64,000 nt of DNA. It comes from an uncultured Bacilli bacterium. Lineage in GTDB: Bacteria > Bacillota_I > Bacilli_A > RF39 > UBA660. A program made the translations under genes and the position numbers. How positions within the stretch are numbered: the stretch's first letter is position 1; every line of letters starts with the position of its first letter. Below the pieces are notes generated by a model, which was not told the DNA's origin, searched no databases, and was given only the letters and a program-made list of their open reading frames with translations. The stretch is from contig CAKOSZ010000002.1 in assembly GCA_934119955.1 (NCBI GenBank), positions 115,942 through 179,941 on the forward strand, read 5' to 3'. Shown one piece after another: positions 27,642 to 35,532 of the stretch.

Positions 27642-28478
27642 ATGAGTAATTCTCTTCAAGCGATAAAAGATAAAATAAGGAAGATTTCCAAAGAAAAAAA
27701 TGTTGAATTTAATACAGTAATGAAATTTTATGTATATGATGAATTTATTAAACGTTTAGCCGAAAGTAAATACAAAGATAATTTTGTATTGAAAGGAGGG
27801 TTTTATTTAAGTAAACTTTTTGGTATAGACAACAGAAGCACCATTGATATTGATACCATGGTAAGACAAATCGAATTTAATGAAAAAAATATTGTTAAAA
27901 TAATAACAGAAATTATAAATGTAGATGTAAAAGATAATACAAAATTTGAAATAAAGAAAACTCAACCAATTCGTGATGAAGATGAATATGGTGGTTTAAG
28001 AATTACAATTAATTTTCTACTTGAAAATATGAAAGATAGTTTTCATATAGATATAGTAACAGGAGATCCTATCTATCCAGCACCAATTGATTATAAGTAT
28101 GAAACATTAATAGATAAAAATATTTATAATGTATGGTCTTATAATTTAGAAACAATACTGGCTGAAAAAATAGAAACAATATTTACTAAATTAGAAACAA
28201 GTAGTAGGATGAAAGATTACTATGATGTTTACTTAATTCATAAAGTTAATAAAATAAATAAAGAGAAATTTAGAATGGCTGTCAAAAAGACTTTTGAAAA
28301 AAGAAAATTTAAAGCAGATTTAGTTACCAATTTAAATATAATTAAAGATAGTAAAGTTTTAAAAGATAAATGGATGAGTTATTCTAGAAAAAACAACTAT
28401 GCTAGAAATTTAAGTTTTGATGAAACTATAAAATGTTTAGAAGATTTTGTAGAAATCATAGTACAATTAGTTGTTTAA
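27642..28478 (+). CDS. abiEii: AbiEii-family nucleotidyltransferase toxin
   Basis: Toxin partner of AbiEi; a DNA polymerase-beta-type nucleotidyltransferase (DUF1814), 278 residues. The signature LKGGFYLSKLFGIDNRSTIDID (residues 50-71) has the G-G and the D-x-D metal-binding pair Asp69/Asp71. Further conserved blocks are GGLRITINF with HIDIVTGDP, and LAEKIETIFT with RMKDYYDVYLI (about 172-200). Homologous toxins modify tRNA 3' ends or other RNA, causing reversible growth arrest and abortive phage infection. ATG 27642 is preceded by GGAGG at 27626-27630; the upstream in-frame ATG lies over this site. Confidence 0.9.
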   Translation: MSNSLQAIKDKIRKISKEKNVEFNTVMKFYVYDEFIKRLAESKYKDNFVLKGGFYLSKLFGIDNRSTIDIDTMVRQIEFNEKNIVKIITEIINVDVKDNTKFEIKKTQPIRDEDEYGGLRITINFLLENMKDSFHIDIVTGDPIYPAPIDYKYETLIDKNIYNVWSYNLETILAEKIETIFTKLETSSRMKDYYDVYLIHKVNKINKEKFRMAVKKTFEKRKFKADLVTNLNIIKDSKVLKDKWMSYSRKNNYARNLSFDETIKCLEDFVEIIVQLVV

Positions 28479-28487
28479 AACAAAAAT

Positions 28488-28518
28488 AAGGTATGTATAA
28501 AATTTTTACGTACCTTTT
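28488..28518 (+). terminator. Terminator of the abiE operon
   Basis: AAGGTATGTA (28488-28497) pairs with TACGTACCTT (28507-28516) with one G-U, then a short T tract. Confidence 0.7.
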
Positions 28519-28531
28519 ACCTTTATATATG

Positions 28532-28579
28532 TTTGACAAATCTAATGAAAAATTAATATTTATCATTAAATTTGTCAAA
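28532..28579. repeat. Inverted repeat downstream of abiE
   Basis: TTTGACAAAT-C-TAATGA (28532-28548) and TCATTA-A-ATTTGTCAAA (28563-28579) form 16 pairs around one mismatch and a 14-nt AT-rich centre. No T-run follows on either strand. It shares TTGACAA with the AbiE operator arms, so it could be a second regulator site or mark the edge of the AbiE cassette. Confidence 0.6.
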
Positions 28580-28609
28580 AAATAATTAAGAAAAAATAGA
28601 ATATTTATT

Positions 28610-29233
28610 TTAATAATACTTAACTATATTATTACCAACAGTTAAAAAGTATTCTCCATAATAATAAGGGGCTATTTGATATCTTTCAAAATAGAAAGTA
28701 AAACCATTTTTACTAATTGTAAATTTACTAAAATTATTAATATTAGGTTTAGTTCCTTCATATAACATATCTAAGATATTATTAAATATTTTTTTCTTTT
28801 TAAAATAAGATCTACTTATATTAGATAAATCATATAATAAATTAGGATTTTTTTTAACTAAATCATTTATAGTTATAAATTCATTAGTTTTGATATTATA
28901 ATTTATAGTTTCTATATAATAATTAGGATGGGCTCCTCCAGAAAAATAAGATATATTAAAGATAATAGAAATAAAATCTTTATAATAATAATCTTTATAA
29001 GTTATATATAAATAATATCCTATATTCATATTTAAAATATTGTTTTTAAAATAATATTCATATTTATTAATAATATTATTTATTTCCATATTCAAATCTT
29101 TATAATTTGTATTTGGATATTTAATTCTTATATCATATTCTTTTTTTATATTAACATCTCCTATACTATATTTATTAAATATTAAAATTAAACTTAATAA
29201 AAAAATAATTACATATAATAAAATTAATTTCAT
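28610..29233 (-). CDS. Membrane-anchored DUF3298 (RsiV-like) protein
   Basis: 207 residues: an N-terminal membrane segment (2-19) and an extracellular domain. FSGGAHPNYYIETINYNI (about 97-114), then ITINDLVKKN and the late FTFYFERYQIAPYYYGEYF (about 179-197) match the DUF3298 signature (GGAH, DL, F-Y-IAPYAxG). In RsiV of Bacillus this domain binds lysozyme and controls sigma-V, and in PdaC it accompanies a deacetylase. No sigma factor is encoded next to it here. It follows an XRE regulator by 24 bp on the same strand and is probably in its operon. Confidence 0.75.
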   Translation of the reverse strand: MKLILLYVIIFLLSLILIFNKYSIGDVNIKKEYDIRIKYPNTNYKDLNMEINNIINKYEYYFKNNILNMNIGYYLYITYKDYYYKDFISIIFNISYFSGGAHPNYYIETINYNIKTNEFITINDLVKKNPNLLYDLSNISRSYFKKKKIFNNILDMLYEGTKPNINNFSKFTISKNGFTFYFERYQIAPYYYGEYFLTVGNNIVKYY

Positions 29234-29257
29234 TACTAATTATATGTAATTATTTTT

Positions 29258-29479
29258 CTAATTATTAACTTTTATATCTTCTTTTATATAACTAAATAAT
29301 TCCCCAGGATTAGTATTTAAATATAAACAAAATTCTTCTATATATTTAAAAGAAATAGATGTTGTTTTAGAATTTATAATTCTATTTAAATTACGTGATG
29401 TTATATTCATTTTATTGCATAACCAGTACTTACTTTTATTATTCTTTTTTAGTAACTCCTCTATATTTACTTTAATCAT
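29258..29479 (-). CDS. XRE-family helix-turn-helix regulator
   Basis: 73-residue stand-alone Cro/CI-type DNA-binding domain. The segment KSKYWLCNKMNITSRNLNRI (residues 15-34) forms helices 2 and 3, followed by SISFKYIEEFCLYLNTNPGELF, the standard C-terminal helices of small HTH_XRE/HTH_26 proteins. ATG 29479 follows GAGGTGG; the GTG three codons upstream lies in that site. Likely co-transcribed with the DUF3298 gene and divergent from the surface-protein operon at 29629. Confidence 0.85.
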   Translation of the reverse strand: MIKVNIEELLKKNNKSKYWLCNKMNITSRNLNRIINSKTTSISFKYIEEFCLYLNTNPGELFSYIKEDIKVNN

Positions 29480-29532
29480 ATTAACCACCTCAATAAAAGT
29501 GTAAAAGATTAAAAAAATAAAAATAAGATACT

Positions 29533-29561
29533 TGTATTACCCTTGTTATTGTGATATTATT
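29533..29561 (+). promoter_or_regulatory. Promoter of the surface-protein operon
   Basis: TTGTAT (29533-29538) and TATTAT (29556-29561), 17 bp apart, with TGA before the -10. About 60 nt of leader precede the ATG at 29629. Confidence 0.55.
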
Positions 29562-29628
29562 ATTAAGTAAAGTAGGAAAATCGACATATTTGGACATACA
29601 AAATATTTATAATAAAGAAGGAGATAAT

Positions 29629-31488
29629 ATGAAAAATAAAAAAATATTAATAATAACTTTTATATTAGTACTAGTAATTAGTATATTTGGAATATCATTT
29701 GCATTATATACCTACAATAAAACAAGTAGTAATTCTAAACTTATTGTAGGTGATATTTATATGCACTATAAAGAAAGTAATGAAGCAATTTTAACAACAG
29801 CCGAAGACACATCAAGATTTTATTATAATGGTTATCTTGTAAATAGTGCTATGTCAAGTCAAGAATATCAAACATTACCAGATAATAGAAATGAACTATC
29901 TAAATGCGTTGATTATTTTAATAAATATGAACCTGATGAAGGAGAAACAGCATTAGATTTTTGTAGAGGTACAGGTACCTTTTATGGCAGTACGTTTCAA
30001 ACACAATTAGACAATAATAATTTTGATAATACGATGTTAACTGAATTAAAAGAATTAAATATAGTAACAAGTGATAATAAAGTAAATTCTGTTATGATGA
30101 GTCAAGAATACACAGAATTGCCAGATAATAGAAATGAATTATCTAAATGTACAGATTATTTCTATTCAAAATATGGAACTTCTGGTTTGCCAAATATAAG
30201 TCAAAAAAAATATAATTATTTAAAAAACAATAAAATTATTAAAATTATGAGTGGTGGTGTAAGTTACACTAAAAGTGATTATATAGAATTTTGTAAAGGA
30301 ACAGGTAGTATTAATAATATATTCTTAAAAGATTTTATAAATAGTGGAGTATTAAGTAGTGAATATCTAACAGAATTATCTTCTATGAAAGTTGTAAAAG
30401 AGAGTAATGGTATTTTATCAAGTTTAGAAACAAGTAATCTTACTTTAAATGAAAATATTAAAAATCAAACATATCAAGAAGATGCAAGAAATGAAGTATC
30501 TTTATGTGCTAATTATTTTTATAATAAATACGGACCTCGTGGTATAGCATATATAGAAACAAATATTAGTAATTACTTTAAAAATAACAATGCTAAATTT
30601 ATGATAGAAATAGCAAATAATTATTCTTTAAGTGATTATACAGAATATTGTAAAGGTAATATGACAATTAGTAATTATAATTTTCAAGATGCTTTAACTA
30701 ATAATAAATTTGATGAAACTGATTTAACTTATCTTACAAGTAAAAATGTAATTTCTAAATCTGGTGATACTTATACTATTAATTCAAATATAGCAAATCA
30801 AGAATATCAAGAAGATACTAGAAATGAACTTTCTAAATGTATGGATTGTTTTGAAAATAAATCATTTGATGATAGTACAACGAGTGAAACTTTTTGTAAA
30901 GGAACAGGAACACGGAATGGAATGAGTATTTATGATAATCTTGCAACTTGTAATTCATCATCTGGTGGTGGAAGTGAAAGCAACCCTACAAGTAATAAAA
31001 AATATGATGCTTTTGTTTTACCATTAGCTGCACCATCAGGTTTTTGCAATTATTTATATAACAATAATATTGCAGTTTTAGAAAAAGAACAATTACCTTA
31101 TTTTGAATTTACAATAGATGGTAAAAATACAAGTAATAAAGATATTATTTATAATGTTAAATTAATTCATGGAGAGGTTGTTGGTAGTAAAACTGAAAGT
31201 AATAGAATAAGTGATAAATTTTTAATGTTTAAACTTGTTGAAGTAGTAGATGGTGAAGAAGTAGAACTTGTTAATAATAAAAAGTTCGATACAATTAATA
31301 ATACTATTTTATATAGTGATAAAGTATTAAAAAATACTAATACAGAAATTAAACATACATATAGATTATATATGATAGTAGATCCTAATTTAGTAGTTGG
31401 TAATACAGATAGATCAGATTATAGTTTTAATGACTATGCTAATTTATTTGCAAGTATTAAAGTAAATGTAGATGGGGATTATGAATAG
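29629..31488 (+). CDS. Secreted surface protein, GDIYMHY-type module split by four Cys repeats
   Basis: 619 residues. A membrane/signal segment (4-26) is followed by KLIVGDIYMHY (37-47), the start of a beta-rich module also found in the next gene and at 61076. The rest of that module (PYFEFTIDGKNTSN to SIKVNVDG) only appears near the C-terminus (about 490-617). Between them lie four tandem copies of a unit opening with SQEYQ...RNELSKC and ending with FC(K/R)GTG, two Cys per unit. The arrangement resembles TasA/camelysin-like SipW-dependent proteins in layout, but that is a guess. ATG 29629 follows AAGGAG. No LPxTG-type signal is seen. An operon with 31497 is likely (8-bp gap). Confidence 0.75.
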   Translation: MKNKKILIITFILVLVISIFGISFALYTYNKTSSNSKLIVGDIYMHYKESNEAILTTAEDTSRFYYNGYLVNSAMSSQEYQTLPDNRNELSKCVDYFNKYEPDEGETALDFCRGTGTFYGSTFQTQLDNNNFDNTMLTELKELNIVTSDNKVNSVMMSQEYTELPDNRNELSKCTDYFYSKYGTSGLPNISQKKYNYLKNNKIIKIMSGGVSYTKSDYIEFCKGTGSINNIFLKDFINSGVLSSEYLTELSSMKVVKESNGILSSLETSNLTLNENIKNQTYQEDARNEVSLCANYFYNKYGPRGIAYIETNISNYFKNNNAKFMIEIANNYSLSDYTEYCKGNMTISNYNFQDALTNNKFDETDLTYLTSKNVISKSGDTYTINSNIANQEYQEDTRNELSKCMDCFENKSFDDSTTSETFCKGTGTRNGMSIYDNLATCNSSSGGGSESNPTSNKKYDAFVLPLAAPSGFCNYLYNNNIAVLEKEQLPYFEFTIDGKNTSNKDIIYNVKLIHGEVVGSKTESNRISDKFLMFKLVEVVDGEEVELVNNKKFDTINNTILYSDKVLKNTNTEIKHTYRLYMIVDPNLVVGNTDRSDYSFNDYANLFASIKVNVDGDYE

Positions 31489-31496
31489 GTGATAGC

Positions 31497-33473
31497 ATGA
31501 AAGATAATAAAAAGAAAAAAGTAATAATATTAATTATTATATTTACGATTATTTTATTTCTAGGAGCAACCTATGCTATTGTAGTTGATTATTTAAGCAA
31601 AACTGGTAAAAATTCTTCCTTAGTAGTAGGAGATATTTACATGCACTATAACGAAGGAAATAAACAAATATCTTTATCTAATGCTATGCCAAGTAATACT
31701 TATTCAAATGATTACTTTGAATTTACAATAGATGGCAAAAATACAAGTAATAAAAATATTAATTATTTAATTTCACTTTCTTATGGAGATACTCCAAGTA
31801 ATAGAACAACAAGAATAAAAGATAATTTATTAGATTTTAAATTAGTAGAAGTTGTTAATAATCAAGAAAATGTTTTAGTAGATACAATTAACTTTAATTC
31901 TTTAACTAATGCTAAACTTTATACAACAACAATACCTAGTAATACAAATAATTATTTAAAAACATATAGATTATATATGAAAATAAATTATAATACTGTA
32001 ATTGGTAATGTAGGACAAGACTATACAATTGATGAGTGGAATAATGTTTTTGCAAGTATCAAGGTAAATGTTATGGGTACAACTAATGTGTTTGTGAAAG
32101 ATATTGCAACCTTTAAAGAAATGGTTTTAACCGAAAAAAGTAATACTTATATAGAAGAAGATAATACTATATATTTGTCTGGAACTAATGATGATATAAA
32201 TTATAACTATGTATGGTATTCAGGAAAACTTTGGAGAATAACAGCAATTAACAAAGATGGAACTATGAAAATGATAACAGATGATGCAATTACAACTATT
32301 TCTTATGGAAGTGATGCAAATTTTTATGATGTATCAAAAAAAGATGATACAACATATACAGGTTCTTACATGTATCAATTTCTAAATGAAGACTTTTTAG
32401 ATACTTTATATAACTACAAGAATATAATAGTTGAAGACAGCACTTGGAATATAACAACAAGTAGTAGTAAAGGTACTAAATTACCTGAAATAACTTTAAT
32501 TAATAGTTCAACTATAGGCAAGAACACACCAGTAGGACTACTAAACAGTTATGAGTATTATTTAAGTTATAAAAATACAAGCTCTTCATCTCGTTATTTA
32601 AATATAGGTTATAATTGGTGGTTATTAAATCCATCTAGCTCTTCTTTTGTTTGGCTCGTCTTCTACGACATCAGGATCGTGAACAACGACAACAATTCTT
32701 CCGAAGCTAATGCAGCTCGCCCGTCAATAAATCTAAAATCAAATATCCAACTTTCGGGTGGATCAGGAACAAAAGATGATCCATATACAATATCAGGAGA
32801 TAAAAAACAACCAACTATAAATACAACTTTATTAAATACAAGAAGTATAGGCGAGTATGTAGTATTTGATGAAGATGGAGATACTTCTACCAAAGAACTA
32901 TATAGAATAGTAGGTATTGAAGACGGAAAAACTAAATTAAATAAAAATGATTATGTAAAAAGTGGAACAACAACTTTAACTAAAAAATTTAGTAAAAATG
33001 TAACCTATGGAAGTGGAAATAGTGATGATTACTGGGACTATTATTTAAATAATACTTGGTATAATAGTTTAGCACAAAAAAGTATGTTGGACAAAGGAGC
33101 ATATTATATAGAAGCAAGGTCATCAGGCTCATATAAAAATTCTTTATGTAATACGTACAATACAAATGAAACAACAAAAGATTGCGTTAAAACAACAAGT
33201 ATTTGGAATACTGGTTATGTAGGACTACCAAGATACGGAGAAATGTTTGCCAGTCAACAAGGAAGTGGTTCTGATAGTTCAAGCAATATGGGGTTAATAA
33301 CACCTATTGACTATGCTCGTGTTTGGTGCGTCGACGTCATCAGTAGTTTGAACTACTACAATCCTTCCATTACTAATGCGACACGCCCGTCAATAAATCT
33401 AAAATCAAATATCGTTATAACGGGTGGATCTGGAACTAAAGCTGATCCGTTTACAATAGCCTTGAAAAATTAA
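31497..33473 (+). CDS. Secreted surface protein with two DUF6273-like domains; candidate DGR target
   Basis: 658 residues. A membrane/signal segment (9-30) leads into the shared GDIYMHY module (45 to about 195). Two similar domains follow (about 200-440 and 445-658). Each starts with a W/Y-R-I-x-x-I strand (KLWRITAINKDG; ELYRIVGIEDG) and ends with a variable stretch followed by RPSINLKSN and GGSGTK-DP. This resembles DUF6273-type domains, where a WWLRSP...VRPAL block closes the fold. The two variable stretches are unusually rich in C-ending codons. The protein ends without a sorting signal. SD AGGTGAT precedes ATG 31497. Confidence 0.78.
   Translation: MKDNKKKKVIILIIIFTIILFLGATYAIVVDYLSKTGKNSSLVVGDIYMHYNEGNKQISLSNAMPSNTYSNDYFEFTIDGKNTSNKNINYLISLSYGDTPSNRTTRIKDNLLDFKLVEVVNNQENVLVDTINFNSLTNAKLYTTTIPSNTNNYLKTYRLYMKINYNTVIGNVGQDYTIDEWNNVFASIKVNVMGTTNVFVKDIATFKEMVLTEKSNTYIEEDNTIYLSGTNDDINYNYVWYSGKLWRITAINKDGTMKMITDDAITTISYGSDANFYDVSKKDDTTYTGSYMYQFLNEDFLDTLYNYKNIIVEDSTWNITTSSSKGTKLPEITLINSSTIGKNTPVGLLNSYEYYLSYKNTSSSSRYLNIGYNWWLLNPSSSSFVWLVFYDIRIVNNDNNSSEANAARPSINLKSNIQLSGGSGTKDDPYTISGDKKQPTINTTLLNTRSIGEYVVFDEDGDTSTKELYRIVGIEDGKTKLNKNDYVKSGTTTLTKKFSKNVTYGSGNSDDYWDYYLNNTWYNSLAQKSMLDKGAYYIEARSSGSYKNSLCNTYNTNETTKDCVKTTSIWNTGYVGLPRYGEMFASQQGSGSDSSSNMGLITPIDYARVWCVDVISSLNYYNPSITNATRPSINLKSNIVITGGSGTKADPFTIALKN
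32634..32747 (+). other. Candidate DGR variable region 1 with invariant tail
   Basis: Codons at 32655-32693 read Leu-Val-Phe-Tyr-Asp-Ile-Arg-Ile-Val-Asn-Asn-Asp-Asn, 11 of 13 ending in C, about half G+C in a roughly 25-30% G+C gene. The last 30 bp (32718-32747, beginning CGCCCGTCAATAAATC) are identical to 33384-33413. Aligned against region 2, codons around GTTTGG keep the third base and change at bases 1 and 2. This is the pattern adenine-directed mutagenesis of AAC/AAT template codons would leave. Confidence 0.6.
33306..33413 (+). other. Candidate DGR variable region 2 with invariant tail
   Basis: After GTTTGG (33321-33326) the codons read Cys-Val-Asp-Val-Ile-Ser-Ser-Leu-Asn-Tyr-Tyr-Asn, 8 of 12 ending in C. 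The 30-bp tail 33384-33413 is identical to that of region 1, although it contains many A residues, as expected of an unmutated initiation (IMH-like) sequence. It is two codons shorter than region 1 between GTTTGG and the tail. Confidence 0.6.
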
Positions 33474-33486
33474 ATTAGAAATAAAT

Positions 33487-33512
33487 ATGTAACAAATATG
33501 TTACATTTTTTT
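33487..33512 (+). terminator. Terminator of the surface-protein operon
   Basis: ATGTAAC-AAATAT-GTTACAT followed by a T-run; a 7-bp stem 13 nt after the stop. Confidence 0.8.
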
Positions 33513-33531
33513 CTGTCTTTGACATTTTTAC

Positions 33532-33560
33532 TTGTAAATCTTTTTGAAATTGGGTATAAT
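33532..33560 (+). promoter_or_regulatory. Promoter of parE-parC
   Basis: TTGTAA (33532-33537) and TATAAT (33555-33560) separated by 17 bp, about 57 bp before parE. Confidence 0.65.
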
Positions 33561-33572
33561 TGAAATGTTTGG

Positions 33573-33597
33573 ATAATACTTCGGTATTATTTTATTT
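33573..33597 (+). promoter_or_regulatory. UUCG-loop hairpin in the parE leader
   Basis: ATAATAC-TTCG-GTATTAT (33573-33590) followed by TTTATTT. A stable tetraloop stem right at the 5' end of the message; it may protect the mRNA or act as a weak attenuator. Confidence 0.6.
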
Positions 33598-33617
33598 AAG
33601 TTTTAAGGAGTGATTTT

Positions 33618-35528
33618 ATGGCATATGATGAGAGTTCTATTAAGATTCTTGAAGGATTAGAAGCAGTTCGTAAAAGACCTGGTATGTACATTGGTTCTAC
33701 TGATAAAAGAGGAATGCATCATTTGGTTTGGGAAATTGTTGATAATTCGATTGATGAGATTATAAATGGTTATGGTAATAGAATAGTTATTACTATTAAT
33801 AAAGATAAAAGTATTACGGTTGAAGATTTTGGTCGTGGAGTTCCGGTTGGAATGCATGCAAGTGGTAAATCAACTCCGGAGGTTATTTATACAGTGCTTC
33901 ATGCTGGTGGTAAGTTTGAAGAGTCTGGTTATAAAGTATCAGGTGGCTTGCATGGTGTTGGAGCATCTGTTGTAAACGCTTTATCAAGTTTTATGGAAGT
34001 AACAATTCATCGTGATAAATTTGAATATTTTATTCGTTTTGAAAATGGTGGTAAGGTAGTTGTTCCTTTAAAGAAAATTGGACCATGTACAAAAACTGGT
34101 ACTAAGGTTAGATTTTTACCGGATGTTTCTATTTTTAAAAATTGTAATTTTTCTTTTACAACTATTTGTGAAAGAATGCAAGAGTCGGCTTTTCTTTTAA
34201 AAGGTTTAACTATTGATGTTTTTGATATGGAAGATGGGAGAGAAGCACATTTTTGTTATCAAGAAGGGATTAAAGAATTTGTTAAATATTTAAATGAAGA
34301 TAAAAATCCTTTACATAATGTGGTGTATTTTGAAGGTGATAAGGATAAAATGCATATTCAAGTTGCTTTTCAATATACGGATAGTTATAATGAAACGATT
34401 GAGTCTTTTGTAAATAATGTTAAAACAACTGATGGTGGATCACATGAAGTGGGATTTAAAACGGCTTTAACTAAGGTTTTTAATGATTATGCTAGAAAAA
34501 ATAATTATTTAAAGGCCAAGGATAAGAATTTAGAAGGAGCAGATACTAGGGAGGGAATAACAGCCATCATTAGTTTACAAATACCTGAGGTTTTATTGCA
34601 ATTTGAAGGTCAAACTAAGGGAAAATTAGGAACTCCTCAGGCTCGACCTGCTGTTGAATCTTTGGTTACGGAGAAACTGCAATTCTTTTTAGAAGAAAAT
34701 AAACAAATTGCAACCTCTATTATGGATAAAATGGTTCGTAGTAAAATAGCAAGAGAAGCAGCGAGAAAAGCAAGAGATGAAGCGAGAAATGGAAAAAGTA
34801 AAGATAAAAAAGAAAAACTTTTAAGCGGGAAACTTGCCCCAGCCGGAACAAAGAATCCTAAGAAAAATGAACTTTATTTAGTTGAAGGTGATTCAGCCGG
34901 GGGATCTGCTAAAAGTGGCAGGGATAGAACGTTTCAAGCAATTTTACCTTTACGTGGTAAGGTTTTAAATACTGAAAAAACTAAAATGGAAGAGTTATTT
35001 AAAAATGAAGAGATTAATACCATAATTCATACAATTGGAGCCGGAGTTGGATCTGATTTTGATGTTAATGATTCTAATTATGATAAAGTAATTATTATGA
35101 CCGATGCTGATGATGATGGAGCCCATATTCAAATTCTTTTATTAACTTTTTTCTATCGTTATATGAAACCTTTAATTGAAGAAGGTAAACTTTATATTGC
35201 TTGTCCTCCTTTATATAAAATAGGTTATGGTAAACGTGAATATTATGCTTGGAGTGATACTGAAAAACAAGAAATTATGAACAAGGAAAAAGGAAAACCT
35301 ACTCTAAGTCAAAGATATAAAGGACTAGGTGAAATGAATGCTATTCAATTATGGGAAACAACCATGAATCCAGATACTCGTACCTTAATTAGAGTAACAA
35401 TAACTGATGCTTTACTTGCTGAAAAAAGAGTAAGTGTTTTAATGGGAGAAAAAGTTGAACCTCGTAAAGAATGGATTGAAGAAAATATTGAATTCTCTTT
35501 GGAAGATGATTATGTAGTTGGGAAGTGA
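33618..35528 (+). CDS. parE: DNA topoisomerase IV subunit B
   Basis: ATPase subunit of topoisomerase IV, which decatenates daughter chromosomes; 636 residues. GHKL ATPase motifs: EIVDNSIDE, DFGRGVPV, and GGLHGVGASVVNAL. TOPRIM motifs: YLVEGDSAGGSAKSGRDR (about 417-434) and the DADDDGAHI metal-binding site (about 495-503). The choice of ParE over GyrB rests on the typical ParE phrases GRDRTFQAILPLRGKVLNTEK and IIHTIGAGVG. AAGGAGTGA precedes the ATG. The parC start lies 4 bp after its stop. Confidence 0.93.
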   Translation: MAYDESSIKILEGLEAVRKRPGMYIGSTDKRGMHHLVWEIVDNSIDEIINGYGNRIVITINKDKSITVEDFGRGVPVGMHASGKSTPEVIYTVLHAGGKFEESGYKVSGGLHGVGASVVNALSSFMEVTIHRDKFEYFIRFENGGKVVVPLKKIGPCTKTGTKVRFLPDVSIFKNCNFSFTTICERMQESAFLLKGLTIDVFDMEDGREAHFCYQEGIKEFVKYLNEDKNPLHNVVYFEGDKDKMHIQVAFQYTDSYNETIESFVNNVKTTDGGSHEVGFKTALTKVFNDYARKNNYLKAKDKNLEGADTREGITAIISLQIPEVLLQFEGQTKGKLGTPQARPAVESLVTEKLQFFLEENKQIATSIMDKMVRSKIAREAARKARDEARNGKSKDKKEKLLSGKLAPAGTKNPKKNELYLVEGDSAGGSAKSGRDRTFQAILPLRGKVLNTEKTKMEELFKNEEINTIIHTIGAGVGSDFDVNDSNYDKVIIMTDADDDGAHIQILLLTFFYRYMKPLIEEGKLYIACPPLYKIGYGKREYYAWSDTEKQEIMNKEKGKPTLSQRYKGLGEMNAIQLWETTMNPDTRTLIRVTITDALLAEKRVSVLMGEKVEPRKEWIEENIEFSLEDDYVVGK

Positions 35529-35532
35529 TTAG

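Noticed and set aside
32634..33413. Recent horizontal transfer as the cause of the local G+C rise
   Set aside because: The rise is limited to tens of bases inside each of two domains, with identical tails and normal composition on both sides, which does not fit a transferred block.
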